Source: Schistocerca nitens (lineage: Eukaryota; Arthropoda; Insecta; Orthoptera; Acrididae). From it: 64,000 nucleotides of DNA. The stretch lies in contig NC_064621.1 in the NCBI RefSeq assembly GCF_023898315.1, forward strand, positions 12,894,501 through 12,958,500. Direction: 5' to 3'. Of the stretch, positions 36,401-47,201 are shown one piece after another. The notes below the pieces were generated by a model, which was not told the origin of the DNA, ran no database searches, and saw only the letters and a list, made by a program, of their open reading frames with translations. Position 1 is the first letter of the stretch. Every line of letters begins with the position of its first letter. The translations under genes were made by a program, and so were the position numbers.

Positions 36401-37708
36401 TCTTCTTGTACTTGAGTCGGCAATGTGTCTCTTATCTTTAATTCCGACGCAATTTCTGTGTTTCATCGTCAATGGGAAGGTCCAAGGGATACAGTAAACC
36501 TGCAGTGGTGCATCGAATGTAAAACTGGTGACACCGGAAACGCTCAAAACATAGACAGTAAGAGGACTCAGTCTTCTTATACTTAAGTCGGCATTGTGTC
36601 TCTTATATTTAATTCCGATGCAATTTCTGTGTTTCATCGTGAATGTGAAGGTCCAAGGGATACGGCAAACCTGCAGAGGTGCATCGGAATGTAAAACTGG
36701 CGACAGAGGAAATGCTCAAAGCATAGACAGTTAGAAGACTCAGCCTTCTTGTACTAAGGTCGGCATTGTGTCTCTTATTTCTAATTCCAATGCAATTTCT
36801 GTGTTTCATCGTCAATGTGAAGGTCCAAGGGATACAGTAAACCTGCAGACGAGCATCGGAATGTAAAACTGGAGACAGAGGAAACGATCAAAACATAGAC
36901 TGTAAGAAGACTCAGCCGTCTTGTACTTAAGTCAGCAGTGTGTCGCTTACATTTAATTCCGATGGAATTTCTGTGTTTCATCATCAATGTGAAGGTCCAA
37001 GAGATACAGTAAACTTGCAGAGGTGCATCGGAATGTAAAACTGGTGACACAGGAAACGCTCAAAGCATAGACAGCAAGATGACTCAGTCTTCTTGTACTT
37101 AAGTCGGCAGTGTGTCTCTTAAATTTAATTCCGATGCAATTTCCGTGTTTCAACGTCAATGTGAAGTTCCAAGGGATACAGTAATCCTGCACATGTGCAT
37201 CGGAATGTGAAACTGGTGACAAAGAAAACGCTCAAAACATAGACAGAAAGAAGACTCTGTCTTCTTGTACTTAAGTCGGCATTGTGTCTCATATATTTAA
37301 TTCCGATGCAATTTCTGTGTTTCATCGTCAATGGGAAGGTCCAAGGGATACAGTAAACCTGCAGAGATGCATCGGAATGTAAAACTGGTGACACAGGAAT
37401 CACTCAAAACACAGACTGTAAGAAGACTCAGTTTTCTTGTACTTAAGTCGGCATTGTGTCTCTTATATTTATTTCTGATGCACTTTCTGTGTTTCATCGT
37501 ACATGTGACGGTCCAAGGGATACAGTAAACTTTCAGACGTGCATCGGAATGTAAAACTGGAGACAGAGGAAACGCTCAAAACATACACAGTAAGAAGACT
37601 CAGCCTTCTTGTACTTAAGTCGGCATTGTGTCTGTTAAATTTACTTGCGATGCAATTTCTGTTTTTCATCGTCAGTGTAAAGGTCCAAGGGATACAGGAA
37701 ACCAGCAG

Positions 37709-37712
37709 AGGT
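37709..37712. repeat. Target-site duplication, left, copy 2
   Basis: AGGT directly before the element, matching 47198-47201; this copy keeps the original base that is mutated in copy 1. Confidence 0.88.
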
Positions 37713-38416
37713 TATAAAATAAATTAAAATAAAATGGAATAAAATATTAATGATTAATTATTCTGTATGTATGATGATTGGTTGTAATTGGTATTTGCTT
37801 ATCTGGAACGTGGACGTTTAATTATTCGGTATCAGACGCTTGACAATGGCTATTTGGAAAAGGCAATGTAACTCGTAGTTGACCGTGAAAGAAAACTGAA
37901 ATAATCGGACTTTGTAATTAAATCGTTTGCAAAGACTGCTGCGGTAGGTACGGACTCATGATCTAATCTCAATATTACAATGATTTGCCAGCCCTGCCAA
38001 TACGTCGTACAGAGGTGATTGTCTACTAAACATAAAAAAGTTACACAGTTAGTTAAATCAGATATATTCAATGAAATAGCCTACAGTTCATAATCCTACT
38101 TACTTTTATAAATATAAATTCATTACAGAATCGAGTGCCTAGTGTGGTTGCAACTCGCAGTATTCTTCTATAACATGAAAATATGGCGGTGTGCCAGACA
38201 ATAAAATAAAATACGTGCTTCTCGCACCACTTCTACCTGAGCTCTCCCTCTCTTAATGAAACATAAGAGTAACGTAATTATTCTTTTGTCTTTATCAGCG
38301 ACACAGCGCTGCAGTTGTGTGCCATAATCTTTATTTATTAGTCACTGATTATTTATTTAATTAATATTTCGCGTTTCCGCGGAAACTCACGCTCGGCATG
38401 CAAATGTGCCTTTATA
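37713..38416 (-). repeat. 3' LTR, copy 2
   Basis: 704 bp, matching 8651-9354. It carries the left-LTR state at all six diagnostic sites (37715 T, 37725 T, 37780 G, 37913 T, 37994 C, 38258 G). A private change is CATAATC in place of CATAGGC near 38327. Confidence 0.95.
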
Positions 38417-38428
38417 TTGCCCCCTGAA
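38417..38428 (-). other. Polypurine tract candidate, copy 2
   Basis: Same AGGGGGCAA arrangement before the 3' LTR as in copy 1. Confidence 0.6.
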
Positions 38429-38991
38429 TTGCGAGGCGAAAGGACACACCTGCAGGCGAGCAATTCACCTAAAGGCACAAGAAAATCTAAGTTATCTACA
38501 ACTATTCACATGACTTACATTACACACATTATACACATTATATACAAAATTTGAATGACGCGGGTGCGCCGTAAAATTTCTTATGTTGGCAGATAGAGTG
38601 CGCGCATGCGCAGAAGCGTCTGTGTGACTCCGGCAGTGCCGTTATATCATACAGTTAGATCACGCGGCACAGTAATGCAGTTCATATTGTTCGTGTGCGC
38701 GCGTATCTTAGTCGTTGCACAAAGAAAATATTCAACCAAGATTACATATGAAGACCACATTCTATAACAGGTAACTTAGTTTTAAATTTACAATATTTGT
38801 TATATCACAATACAACTCAGATTGTTGAATGTTCTTAGTTACATAGTATTGTTTTGAAATACTTCAAAGAAAAATGTCTGTATGTTTCAGGTGCGTCGAC
38901 CTATTCACATCGTGTCGTTATTACAGTTCATATTCATCTGCTGCACAATAATTTTTTCACAGGTTAGTATCATCGTTGTATAACATCGTGA

Positions 38992-39399
38992 TTAAAACAT
39001 AAGCGTGTCCATTTTCATTTCCATTATAGTCGTTGTGATGCAGTTCGTTGTGACAAAAAGGCATTGTTTATTACAGATCTGACGTGACCCGTTAGTAATT
39101 TGTCCACGTGCGGTTCGTTTTTTACATTCCGTGGAAGCTTGGTTGCAGAACCTCGGACGGTACATAGCTGGCGTGGATCCTTGGACAGTCCAGGTAAGAG
39201 TGTCCGTCACATTTCGAGAACATTTCATTCCCTGAAGTTCCAACCAAAATTCTTCCACCCGTCGTGTTGTTTTCTGGACAGGCACTTTGTGTCCGTTTAA
39301 TCCAGTTAACATCTTGAAGTTAGGTACTGTAGTATTGTCACTAGACGATGCACCAATTATGCACTTCACATTTTCAGTTTTTTGCTGAATATAGCTCAC
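38992..39399 (-). CDS. Unidentified 135-codon open frame in the env position, copy 2
   Basis: This is the counterpart of 9930-10337, with one substitution (Pro to Gln, near 39100). It has the same non-ATG opening after a TAG, the same Cys pattern and no membrane segment. That it stays open in both copies says little, because the two copies are so recent. It overlaps, on the opposite strand, the splice-like series (here donors after 38770, 38962 and 39193). Confidence 0.3.
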   Translation of the reverse strand: MSYIQQKTENVKCIIGASSSDNTTVPNFKMLTGLNGHKVPVQKTTRRVEEFWLELQGMKCSRNVTDTLTWTVQGSTPAMYRPRFCNQASTECKKRTARGQITNGSRQICNKQCLFVTTNCITTTIMEMKMDTLMF

Positions 39400-40321
39400 C
39401 TAAATGTTCGTAGTTATTAATCAAAGAAATGGTTCATCGCGTTTACATAGGTACGATGCATAATGAATGTCATTAACAGTTTCTTTCACATAGGTTTCTG
39501 CGTAGTTGCAGAGTTAGTAATGTCCGTGAACAATGGTTCACTATGCAATGTCCTTTTGGCACTCGTTTTGTTCAAATTTCTTTTACATAGTAACAGTTAC
39601 ATTATACATCATTGAAAGAGAAGCAAAAAAAATATAAGTAATCATACATACACACGTCACATATTTTCTTAGCATAAATATAATACAGTTGCACATAAAC
39701 ATGTTTTCATCATTACATAGCTATAAATTACCTCATTGTGTCACATTTGATTACATGAATTGCAGATATTTACGTCCTCCTTAAGGGTTTTGCTGGGATT
39801 TTATCGATGTTTATTTTGTGATGTCATCTGAAACTAAGATAGGCTAGACACAACATTCATTACATCAGTAGGCAAGACCAGGCATTTTCACTACTCAATA
39901 AAAATTCAAAATAGTAAGAGAGAAAATGTTTGATTCCTCGCGTTTTGTGCGTGTGTGTATAGTGTCTGTGTGGCCTTGACTACTGATAGATGCTTTTCGT
40001 GTTGAGAGATGTGCGTCTAATCTATTTCTCAAAGTAAAAGTTCGCTTCACAGATGACGTCTGTCGGTTCGTCAGGTGTCACACCAAGTCACAAATGTTCC
40101 GTGAAAAAATTTATATATCATTCACTGCTACGTAAACATAAATTTTATTTTAATATTCCGTCTTCCAGGTGGTGGCGCGCGCTGAAAGAAGAGTTCTTCT
40201 GCCTTCAACTGCGTCACTGGAACCGCTGAAATGAAAATTTCTATACTACTTACTATCTGTGTTGTAGCAACAGAGTTTTTTGGAGTTGCTTAGCAATGTT
40301 TTGATGGATGTGACTTTGACA
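39400..40321 (-). other. Unassigned region, copy 2
   Basis: Collinear with 10338-11259 of copy 1; no supported gene. Confidence 0.5.
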
Positions 40322-40642
40322 TTATTCCGCATGAAATGCTCTAAGATCTCGGTGTGCGTATAGCCCAATAATTTTGTTAGTTCTACGATGTTGTAACAAA
40401 TACGCCCCAGGATGCGGTATGTTAACAATTATATAAGGTCCTTCATATAGCAGACGCTACTTAGCGTTGCGTCGTTTGAGTGCTACAGATTTATGATGAG
40501 TACGAAGTAGTACAAGCATTCCTACCTCGAATTTTTGTTTTCTTTTTATTATGTTTCTGTGATGTTTGTTTCGTATCTGTGCGTGATGTGTCAGCGTAGT
40601 CAAAACTTCTTTTATTTTCTGTTCAGGTGTGATTTCCCTTAG
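40322..40642 (-). pseudogene. pol: integrase GPY/F module, broken, copy 2
   Basis: Counterpart of 11260-11580 with the same internal TAG (40457-40459) just before the GPY motif and the same frame relation to the preceding part. Confidence 0.6.
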
Positions 40643-40892
40643 GTAATGGTTCTATCCACTGATCGTTCTGTTTGCAATTGAACATGATCTCGTTAGGTGT
40701 GTAATTTGTATCGTAAATATTTATGTTATTGTGTACGTCTTCGAAAAGACTTAGGTAGGACACCCAATTAGTATGTTTTGATGAAATATAGGTCCTCATG
40801 AATCGGTTTAATTCTCGGAAAAGTCTCTCAGTCGCGTTACATTGTGGACTAAACTTTGAAATAGATATACTTTTAATGTTATTGTCCTTCAA
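40623..40892 (-). pseudogene. pol: end of integrase core, copy 2
   Basis: Counterpart of 11561-11830 with an identical translation, including the SPQCNATER segment with the third catalytic acid. It is separated from the preceding frame by the same one-base shift. Confidence 0.75.
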
Positions 40893-42643
40893 GAAATTTC
40901 TCCATTTGTACCCAGAGTAGTATGCTGATCTGACAGAATTGCTTTAGGTTTTCCCACGTGCGTCAGGTAATCACTTGAGAATCTTCGTATTATAGCACTT
41001 GCAGTGGCGGATTTTAAAGCATAAAGTTTTACATGTTTAGAAAATATATCGTAAAAAGCCAAGATATATTTGACGCCTCCAGAGCTTGCTGGATGCGGTC
41101 CACTGATGTCAGTACACAGAATTTCCAGGGGTTTACTGGGTAAAATAGAATGTAAATCTGTCTTTGTGGATAAATTCCGAGGTTTTGATTTTTGACATAT
41201 GACACATGTTTTCAGTTCCCTGTAAATTTTCCTTCTCATATTGCTAAAATAACAGTATGTGCTGAGCTTTGCTAAACACTTCTTCGTCCCATAATGACCC
41301 CAAACTAAGTGTGTGTGCCAAATTAGATTACGTTCAGACTCTTTGGGAATGCATACACACCAGTTAGTAGCATTTGAATGTCGGCGATAAAATAACACAT
41401 CATTGTGTAACTTGTAATACTTAGTCAAAGGATGATTGTGTTTTTCTAACAGTAATGTTATTATCTTATACCAGTGAGGATCAGATTTTTGTAATTTAGC
41501 CATGTTTCTGCACATATCAATATAATATTGGTGATACTGCTTGTCTTGCATTAAGAGAATCCTGTAGTCATTTATATTTTCTAAGTCACTGTTGGTTTCA
41601 TTCATACCTTGTGGAAGTCTAGACAAAGCATCGGCAATGGTGTTGTCCTTACCTTTTATGTACTTAATTTCAAAAGAGTAGTTCTGAAGTGTAACTGCCC
41701 ATCGTGATAGTCTAGGATGTACAAGTTTACAAGTTAACAAAAATGTCAGGGCCTGGTGGTCGGTGTAAATTACTGTATGTTTTCCAAATAAATAATAATT
41801 GAATTTCTTGAATGCCCATACTATGGAAAGTGTTTCTAACTCAGTAGTGGAGTATGTACGCTCACATTCAGATAGAGTACGACTCGCAAACCCAATAATT
41901 CTTATCTGTTCCTTATCTTTATTCTTTACAACTTGAAATAAGCAACATCCCAAACCAGTACGTGAAGCGTCACAAGTCATACAAAAATCTAAATTGAAAT
42001 CTGGATGGCTCAATAAGTTTGCATTCACTAAAGCATGTTTAATTGTATTAAAGTCATTCTGGCACTGTTCCGACCAGATCCAAACTTGATTCTTTCTGAG
42101 TAGATTTAGCAGATGTTTACTGTTCAAAAGTGGTTGTGGCAAAAAACGTCTGAAAAATGAACATAGCCCAAGGAATGATTTTAACTGCTTTTTAGTTCGA
42201 GGACTAGGAAAGTTTCTGATAGCATCTAATTTACTGGGATCAGGACGTATGCCCTGTGAATTAATGATATGTCCTAAATATTTTATCTCACAGCAACCAA
42301 ACTTTGATTTTCTAAGATTGGCTGTGACTCCAGCTTGTGCAAATTTTTCTAAAATTCTTTGAAGTGTGTCAAGGTGTTCATTCCAAGACTGTGTAGCTAT
42401 CAGTATATCATCAACATAGTGTGTGACTGTCTCAACTAAATCATCGCCAAGCACGGTATCCAGGGCTGTAATGAATACCCCAGAACTGACATTCAGTCCG
42501 AAAGGTAGAACACAAAACTGATAGGTTCGCCCCCCGAACATAAATGCAGTATATTTCCGAGAATCAGGAGTGATACTCACCTGCCAAAATGAATTAGCGA
42601 GATCTATTGTGGAAAAATATTTTGCATCTAGAAATTTCTGTAA
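40889..42643 (-). pseudogene. pol: reverse transcriptase core, RNase H, integrase N-terminal part, copy 2
   Basis: From the Met at 42580 onward the translation is identical to copy 1 (YVDD at 42418-42407). It opens straight after the shared TAA and ends at the same frame break near 40924-40930. All the catalytic residues seen in copy 1 are present, so the element was lost by frame breaks and stops rather than by active-site change. Confidence 0.9.
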
Positions 42644-43735
42644 TTACTCTTCTAAATTTTCGGGTTTTGTGTGAACTGGTAAAATTATTTCATTAATTGC
42701 TCGTGCGTCTAACACTAACCTGATGCTTCCATTTGATTTTTTGACAACAAGTAGAGGACTACAGTAAGGTGAGGTGGATGGTTCAATGACCTTCCAGTCT
42801 AACATTTGTTTTAATTCTTGCCACACAGCAGGTCGTTGAGATAACGGTACGTTATATGTCTTGTGGTAGAAGATCTTGTGAGGCTTAACTTCAATCTTGT
42901 ACGCATACGTGTTGATAACACCTATTTGCTTGGCAAAAACTTGTAAATATTTGGATAACACTTCCTGTAGTTTTATACGTTCATGTGCACTGAGAGCTGT
43001 AGCTTCATTTATCTTATGATCAAGCAATGTTTTCAAGTCCATTAGCTCTGTGTCAAATGAGTGTGTGTGCGTGTCTTGAATGTCATTGTCAAGTACTAAC
43101 TGAACCTTGTACCCTGTACAGTGTTTGTCATGCTTTAGAGTTCTCCTGTCCAAATCAATAATAATTACACTGCCTCTATCATTTAAAATACATTTACCTT
43201 TGGAGAAGTCTATAATGCAGTCCTTCTCGCTCATAATATCTATTCCTAATATGCAATTTGTCACAAGGTTTTGTACAACCAGGAATGGCCATTGTACGGT
43301 TCCATTACCTATTTTAATGTTTACAAAAACTTGCTTCGTAACCCTACATGACTTATTACCTAGTGCAGTAGTTATTTTACAGTTTTGGGCAGGAAACTCA
43401 GGCACAGGTTCCAATTCACACATCTTTTTATAGAAATTAAAAGACAAAACGCTCACAGCTGCACCTGTATCTAGAATAATAGTAGTTGGAATCCCACCTA
43501 CTACACCAGTGGTAGATGCTAAAACAATTTCATTTGTGTTTGAACGACATTGGGTACTGTCTTGTAAAAGTTCATCTGATATATTGTTATTGTGGTTGTA
43601 TCTTATAAATAAAACAGGTAATTTTTGTTTAGAATTATTCGGCATATCATTATTCTGATGTTCAACTGTGGTGCCAAATAACTGATTAACATTGAAGTCG
43701 CCCCCCAAGAATTCCTCAGCCACGACCTGGGGCAT
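42644..43735 (-). pseudogene. pol: protease and N-terminal reverse transcriptase, copy 2
   Basis: Same ATG, same DTGAA protease site and same terminating TAA (42644-42646) as copy 1. One substitution, a Lys to Asn in the RT N-terminal part, comes from a T-to-G change at 42851 on the plus strand (13789 in copy 1). Confidence 0.9.
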
Positions 43736-43749
43736 AGAAGTGACTGTTT

Positions 43750-45639
43750 CTAGTTTGTTGGATTAGCATTTGTACTAGGTACTGACACAGATTGAGGTTG
43801 TGTGTCAGGTGTCATTTCTATTATATTCACATTCGGATATTGCCTATTGTGATCTCCAAACTTTTGCGGTTGTTGTTGCTGTTGCGCATTATAACTTACC
43901 TGTCGGTCATAAGGTATGCTCCAATTTTGTCCTGGTGGCTGCTGTGGCAAAGCAGTGTTTGAATGAAAGTACTGATCGTTACGAGTCCAGCCTTGACGCT
44001 GTCTTGGCTCGTAGTTATTATTATTTCTGTTTCTGTTTGTGTTTTTGTTGTTGCCTATGTATCTGTTGTTACCGTTGTAGTTATTACCGCGGTGCCTTTT
44101 GTATGGATTGCCGCATGAAGTGTTATTACTGTTGTAACTATTGTTTGTATTGGAATACGCGTGTTGATTTTGATTTCCGTATTGAGACGGCATGTGAGTT
44201 TGCTGTTTTTGTTGTACCGCGTATCCAACTGTGGGCGCGCCAGAATTGAGTTGGCAAGCCTGCATGTTTTTCATTCCACTAGTGTAAACATTGTGGCTGC
44301 TGTTTTGCCGCGCGAAGCGCTGATCTTCAAGTAACATGTCAACCGAATCTAAAGCTGTTAAAAAATAATCTGAATCGTCATCCGGGATATGTAGGAGTTT
44401 TTCTTTAATGTTGAAAGGCAATTTGGCCTTCAACGCACGGAGTATATCGCGTGTTGCGACTGGTTCGTCTAAAAAGTGTCCCATGTTCAAGTATTTTTCA
44501 AAATATCTGCGTAAGTTGCCATCTTTACTGTTAAAAGTTTCAGGTTCTAGAATTTGTCTTCTGAGTCGCTCCTGGACGGATTGCGACCAGAATTTGTTCA
44601 GAAAAGCACGTTCAAACTCACTGTACGTGGTACATACGTCAGCTTGACTGTATGCCCAGACAGCTGCATCGCCTTGGATGTAACCGACAATATATGAAAT
44701 CTTTTTCCGGTCACACCAAGTGCGTGGAAATGCGTTACTAAAAGATTTAAGAAAAATCACCGGATGAATGGTTCGGTTTTCTGGGATAAAAATCTGAAAT
44801 TGCCTGTGTTTCATTAAGCTTTCTTCTTCCTTTGCATTGTGATATGGATTTGTTCCACTGTAATTACTGCAATGTTCAGCTGGCGAGTAATTACAATAAT
44901 GTTGCTGTGGTTTACCATGATAATAGCTTGTATTTGTGTTTGTACATCGTGGTATGTGTTGTAGTCGTGGTGTGTTTTGTTCTTGTGTGTTTGTCGTGTG
45001 CGGTATGTGTGTGTCATACTCGAATGTATATTGGTTCCTGAACTGTACATTTTGACTGATATATTCGTTACATTCAGACTGTGGTCGATCGGTGAATTGT
45101 GTCATTGGTCCAGTGACGGATTGTACTGCGTCACTGATCAGCTGTTTGTTATTAGTAATGTATTGCGCTACGGAGTCATGCACAATTGTTGGTAAATTTT
45201 CACATAGGCATCTATCAAAATGTTTGTCTTTGTTCACTACCCAATCATGAAATTCTTTATTAATGTTTTGAAAATGAGCTGTAGCATCAGATTGTAAGAT
45301 GTCAGTCAGGTGTTGTTCAACAATGTCAAATTTATTCTGTACGTCAGTAATTCGTTTTTCAAGGTTGTCGTGTACTGAAGGATATGTTTGAATTTGTTCA
45401 GTAAGAACTTCACACGTGACATTAAGATTTGTTACTTGTGTCTGTAAAAGTGCTACGTCAGTTGTAGTCTTTTCTTGTGTCGTATTAAGCTGGGAAAATT
45501 TAGTACTGAGTTCAGTCATCTGTTTGGTCAGTGTGGCGTCTATAAGTTCCACACGTTTACATAAAGTGTCATTACTCGTCTTGAATGCTATGAGGTCAGA
45601 TTTAATTTCGTCATTTTGTGTCTGTAAGGTTCCATGTTT
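43750..45639 (-). pseudogene. gag, main part, copy 2
   Basis: Counterpart of 14688-16577. Three residues differ from copy 1: Ile to Leu (45363), Arg to Cys (near 45204) and His to Gln (near 43927). The coiled-coil start, the gag core and the Asn/Gln-rich tail without a zinc knuckle are all preserved. Confidence 0.8.
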
Positions 45640-45953
45640 TCGGCGTTCTGTTTCATTATCATTTGTAACATGTCGGCAATGTTTACCGTTTGCAACGTCT
45701 GTGCCCCCGCCGCGTCATTAGACGTGACGTCATGCATTAACATGGGCTCTGACTGAGACTTTGAAATTTTTGTGGTGGACGGCCTATTGTCAAAATTTCC
45801 GTCAACACTTGCGTCAATGTTTGATAAATCGTCACTACCGGTTGCTGTCGTAAAGTCATTTTCTAACATTTGTCTCTCGTCCGAGTCGGATTGTGTCTGA
45901 ATAGTACGTCTTTGCTGTTCCATTTTTGCGTATTGATTTCTAGTCATTACCAT
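45588..45953 (-). pseudogene. gag N-terminal segment in another frame, copy 2
   Basis: Identical in translation to 16526-16891, with the same ATG (45953) and the same overlap with the main gag frame. The frame change was therefore present before the duplication. Confidence 0.55.
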
Positions 45954-46493
45954 GCCACACGTGATTTATGTTTCAAGAAAATATTTGACACTGATTTTAA
46001 AATGAAATGCAGTTGAGCATGAATCGCTCGTAGCAACAATGGCTGTCCCGTTAATTTAAAAATATAAACTGAATTTGAGATTATTGGTAATGGCTGCTGG
46101 CCATGTTACATCATATCGTACAGAAGTCGGCCATATTGTACACTCGTGTATTGGTATTGTTGGATACGTTATTGTTTAGGAAAAAGTGCTAAGAATGAAA
46201 TTTGTTACTGAAAACTGTTATGCGCGAAAGAAACACTACAGAATTTACTGAAAAGCTAATACACTGAATTATACGTCTGGTCAAGCCTGCTAATGCAAAG
46301 ATGCTGCGTGTTACCTTATTTTGCTGGAAGCTTCATTGCGTCTTCCGGCAAAACTTTAGAATTGGAAAATATCTTCAGATTTTCATTATCTCTCATACAT
46401 TCACGTCCAGGTCCAGAAAGTTGATTTTTGACATGAAACAAAGAGAACAATGTAACAAATGACAAAATAACAAGTCCGACACGCAGTAGCCAA
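45954..46493 (-). other. 5' leader with PBS candidate, copy 2
   Basis: Counterpart of 16892-17431. The PBS candidate (TGGCTACTGCGTGTCGGA) is at 46492-46475 and the hydrophobic open frame at 46316-46492 is unchanged. Confidence 0.6.
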
Positions 46494-47197
46494 TACAAAA
46501 TAAATAAAAATAAAATGGAATAAAATATTAATGATTAATTATTCTGTATGTATGATGATTCGTTGTAATTGGTATTTGCTTATCTGGAACGTGGACGTTT
46601 AATTATTCGGTATCAGACGCTTGACAATGGCTATTTGGAAAAGGCAATGTAACTCGTAGTTGACCGTGAAAGAAAACTGAAATAATCGGACTTCGTAATT
46701 AAATCGTTTGCAAAGACTGCTGCGGTAGGTACGGACTCATGATCTAATCTCAATATTACAATGATTTGCCAGCCATGCCAATACGTCGTACAGAGGTGAT
46801 TGTCTACTAAACATAAAAAAGTTACACAGTTAGTTAAATCAGATATATTCAATGAAATAGCCTACAGTTCATAATCCTACTTACTTTTATAAATATAAAT
46901 TCATTACAGAATCGAGTGCCTAGTGTGGTTGCAACTCGCAGTATTCTTCTATAACATGAAAATATGGCGGTGTGCCAGACAATAAAATAAAATACGTGCT
47001 TCTCGCACCACTTCTACCTGAGCTCTACCTCTCTTAATCAAATATAAGAGTAACGTAATTATTCTTTTGTCTTTATCAGCGACACAGCGCTGCAGTTGTG
47101 TGCCATAGGCTTTATTTATTAGTCACTGATTATTTATTTAATTAATATTTCGCGTTTCCGCGGAAACTCACGCTCGGCATGCAAATGTGCCTTTAAA
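46494..47197 (-). repeat. 5' LTR, copy 2
   Basis: 704 bp, matching 17432-18135. It has the right-LTR state at all six diagnostic sites (46496 C, 46506 A, 46561 C, 46694 C, 46775 A, 47039 C). Its terminal hexamer on the plus strand is TTTAAA rather than TTTATA, a private change at 47196. The TATA-like box is at 46884-46891. Confidence 0.95.
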
Positions 47198-47201
47198 AGG
47201 T
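47198..47201. repeat. Target-site duplication, right, copy 2
   Basis: AGGT followed by GCATCGG satellite, pairing with 37709-37712. Confidence 0.88.

Larger units (their letters stand above)
18136..37712. repeat. Satellite array B, 172-bp monomer with higher-order structure
   Basis: About 114 monomers of the same satellite fill the interval between the two elements. There is no gene in it. Distinct subfamilies alternate: the AGGAAGACT type (18780-20400, 22340-22560), a CATGCGACGCAATTTC type (for example 21090, 23450), and a type with GCATCGAATG that lacks one G and is 171 bp long (26390, 26550, 27410, 29810). Blocks recur at larger spacings: about 2,351 bp (20915 vs 23266) and about 2,866 bp (21477 vs 24343). 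The stretch 30780-33570 is the part seen only once between the two macro-units. Just right of copy 1, near 18226, a monomer is internally deleted (GTCGTCAGT joined to GGATACAG). Confidence 0.97.
37713..47197 (-). mobile_element. Ty3/gypsy-type LTR retrotransposon, copy 2 (defective)
   Basis: It is 9,485 bp long and corresponds to copy 1 at a constant offset of 29,062 with no indels. It sits at the same satellite base, in homologous flanks, and shares all the stop codons and frame changes. It is therefore a duplicate of copy 1, not a second insertion. Predicted proteins differ by only a few residues: one in protease-RT, three in gag, one in the env-position frame. Confidence 0.95.

Noticed and set aside
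37713-47197. An independent second insertion of the retrotransposon
   Set aside because: Same target base, homologous flanks, constant offset, shared LTR differences and shared lesions show that it is a duplicate.
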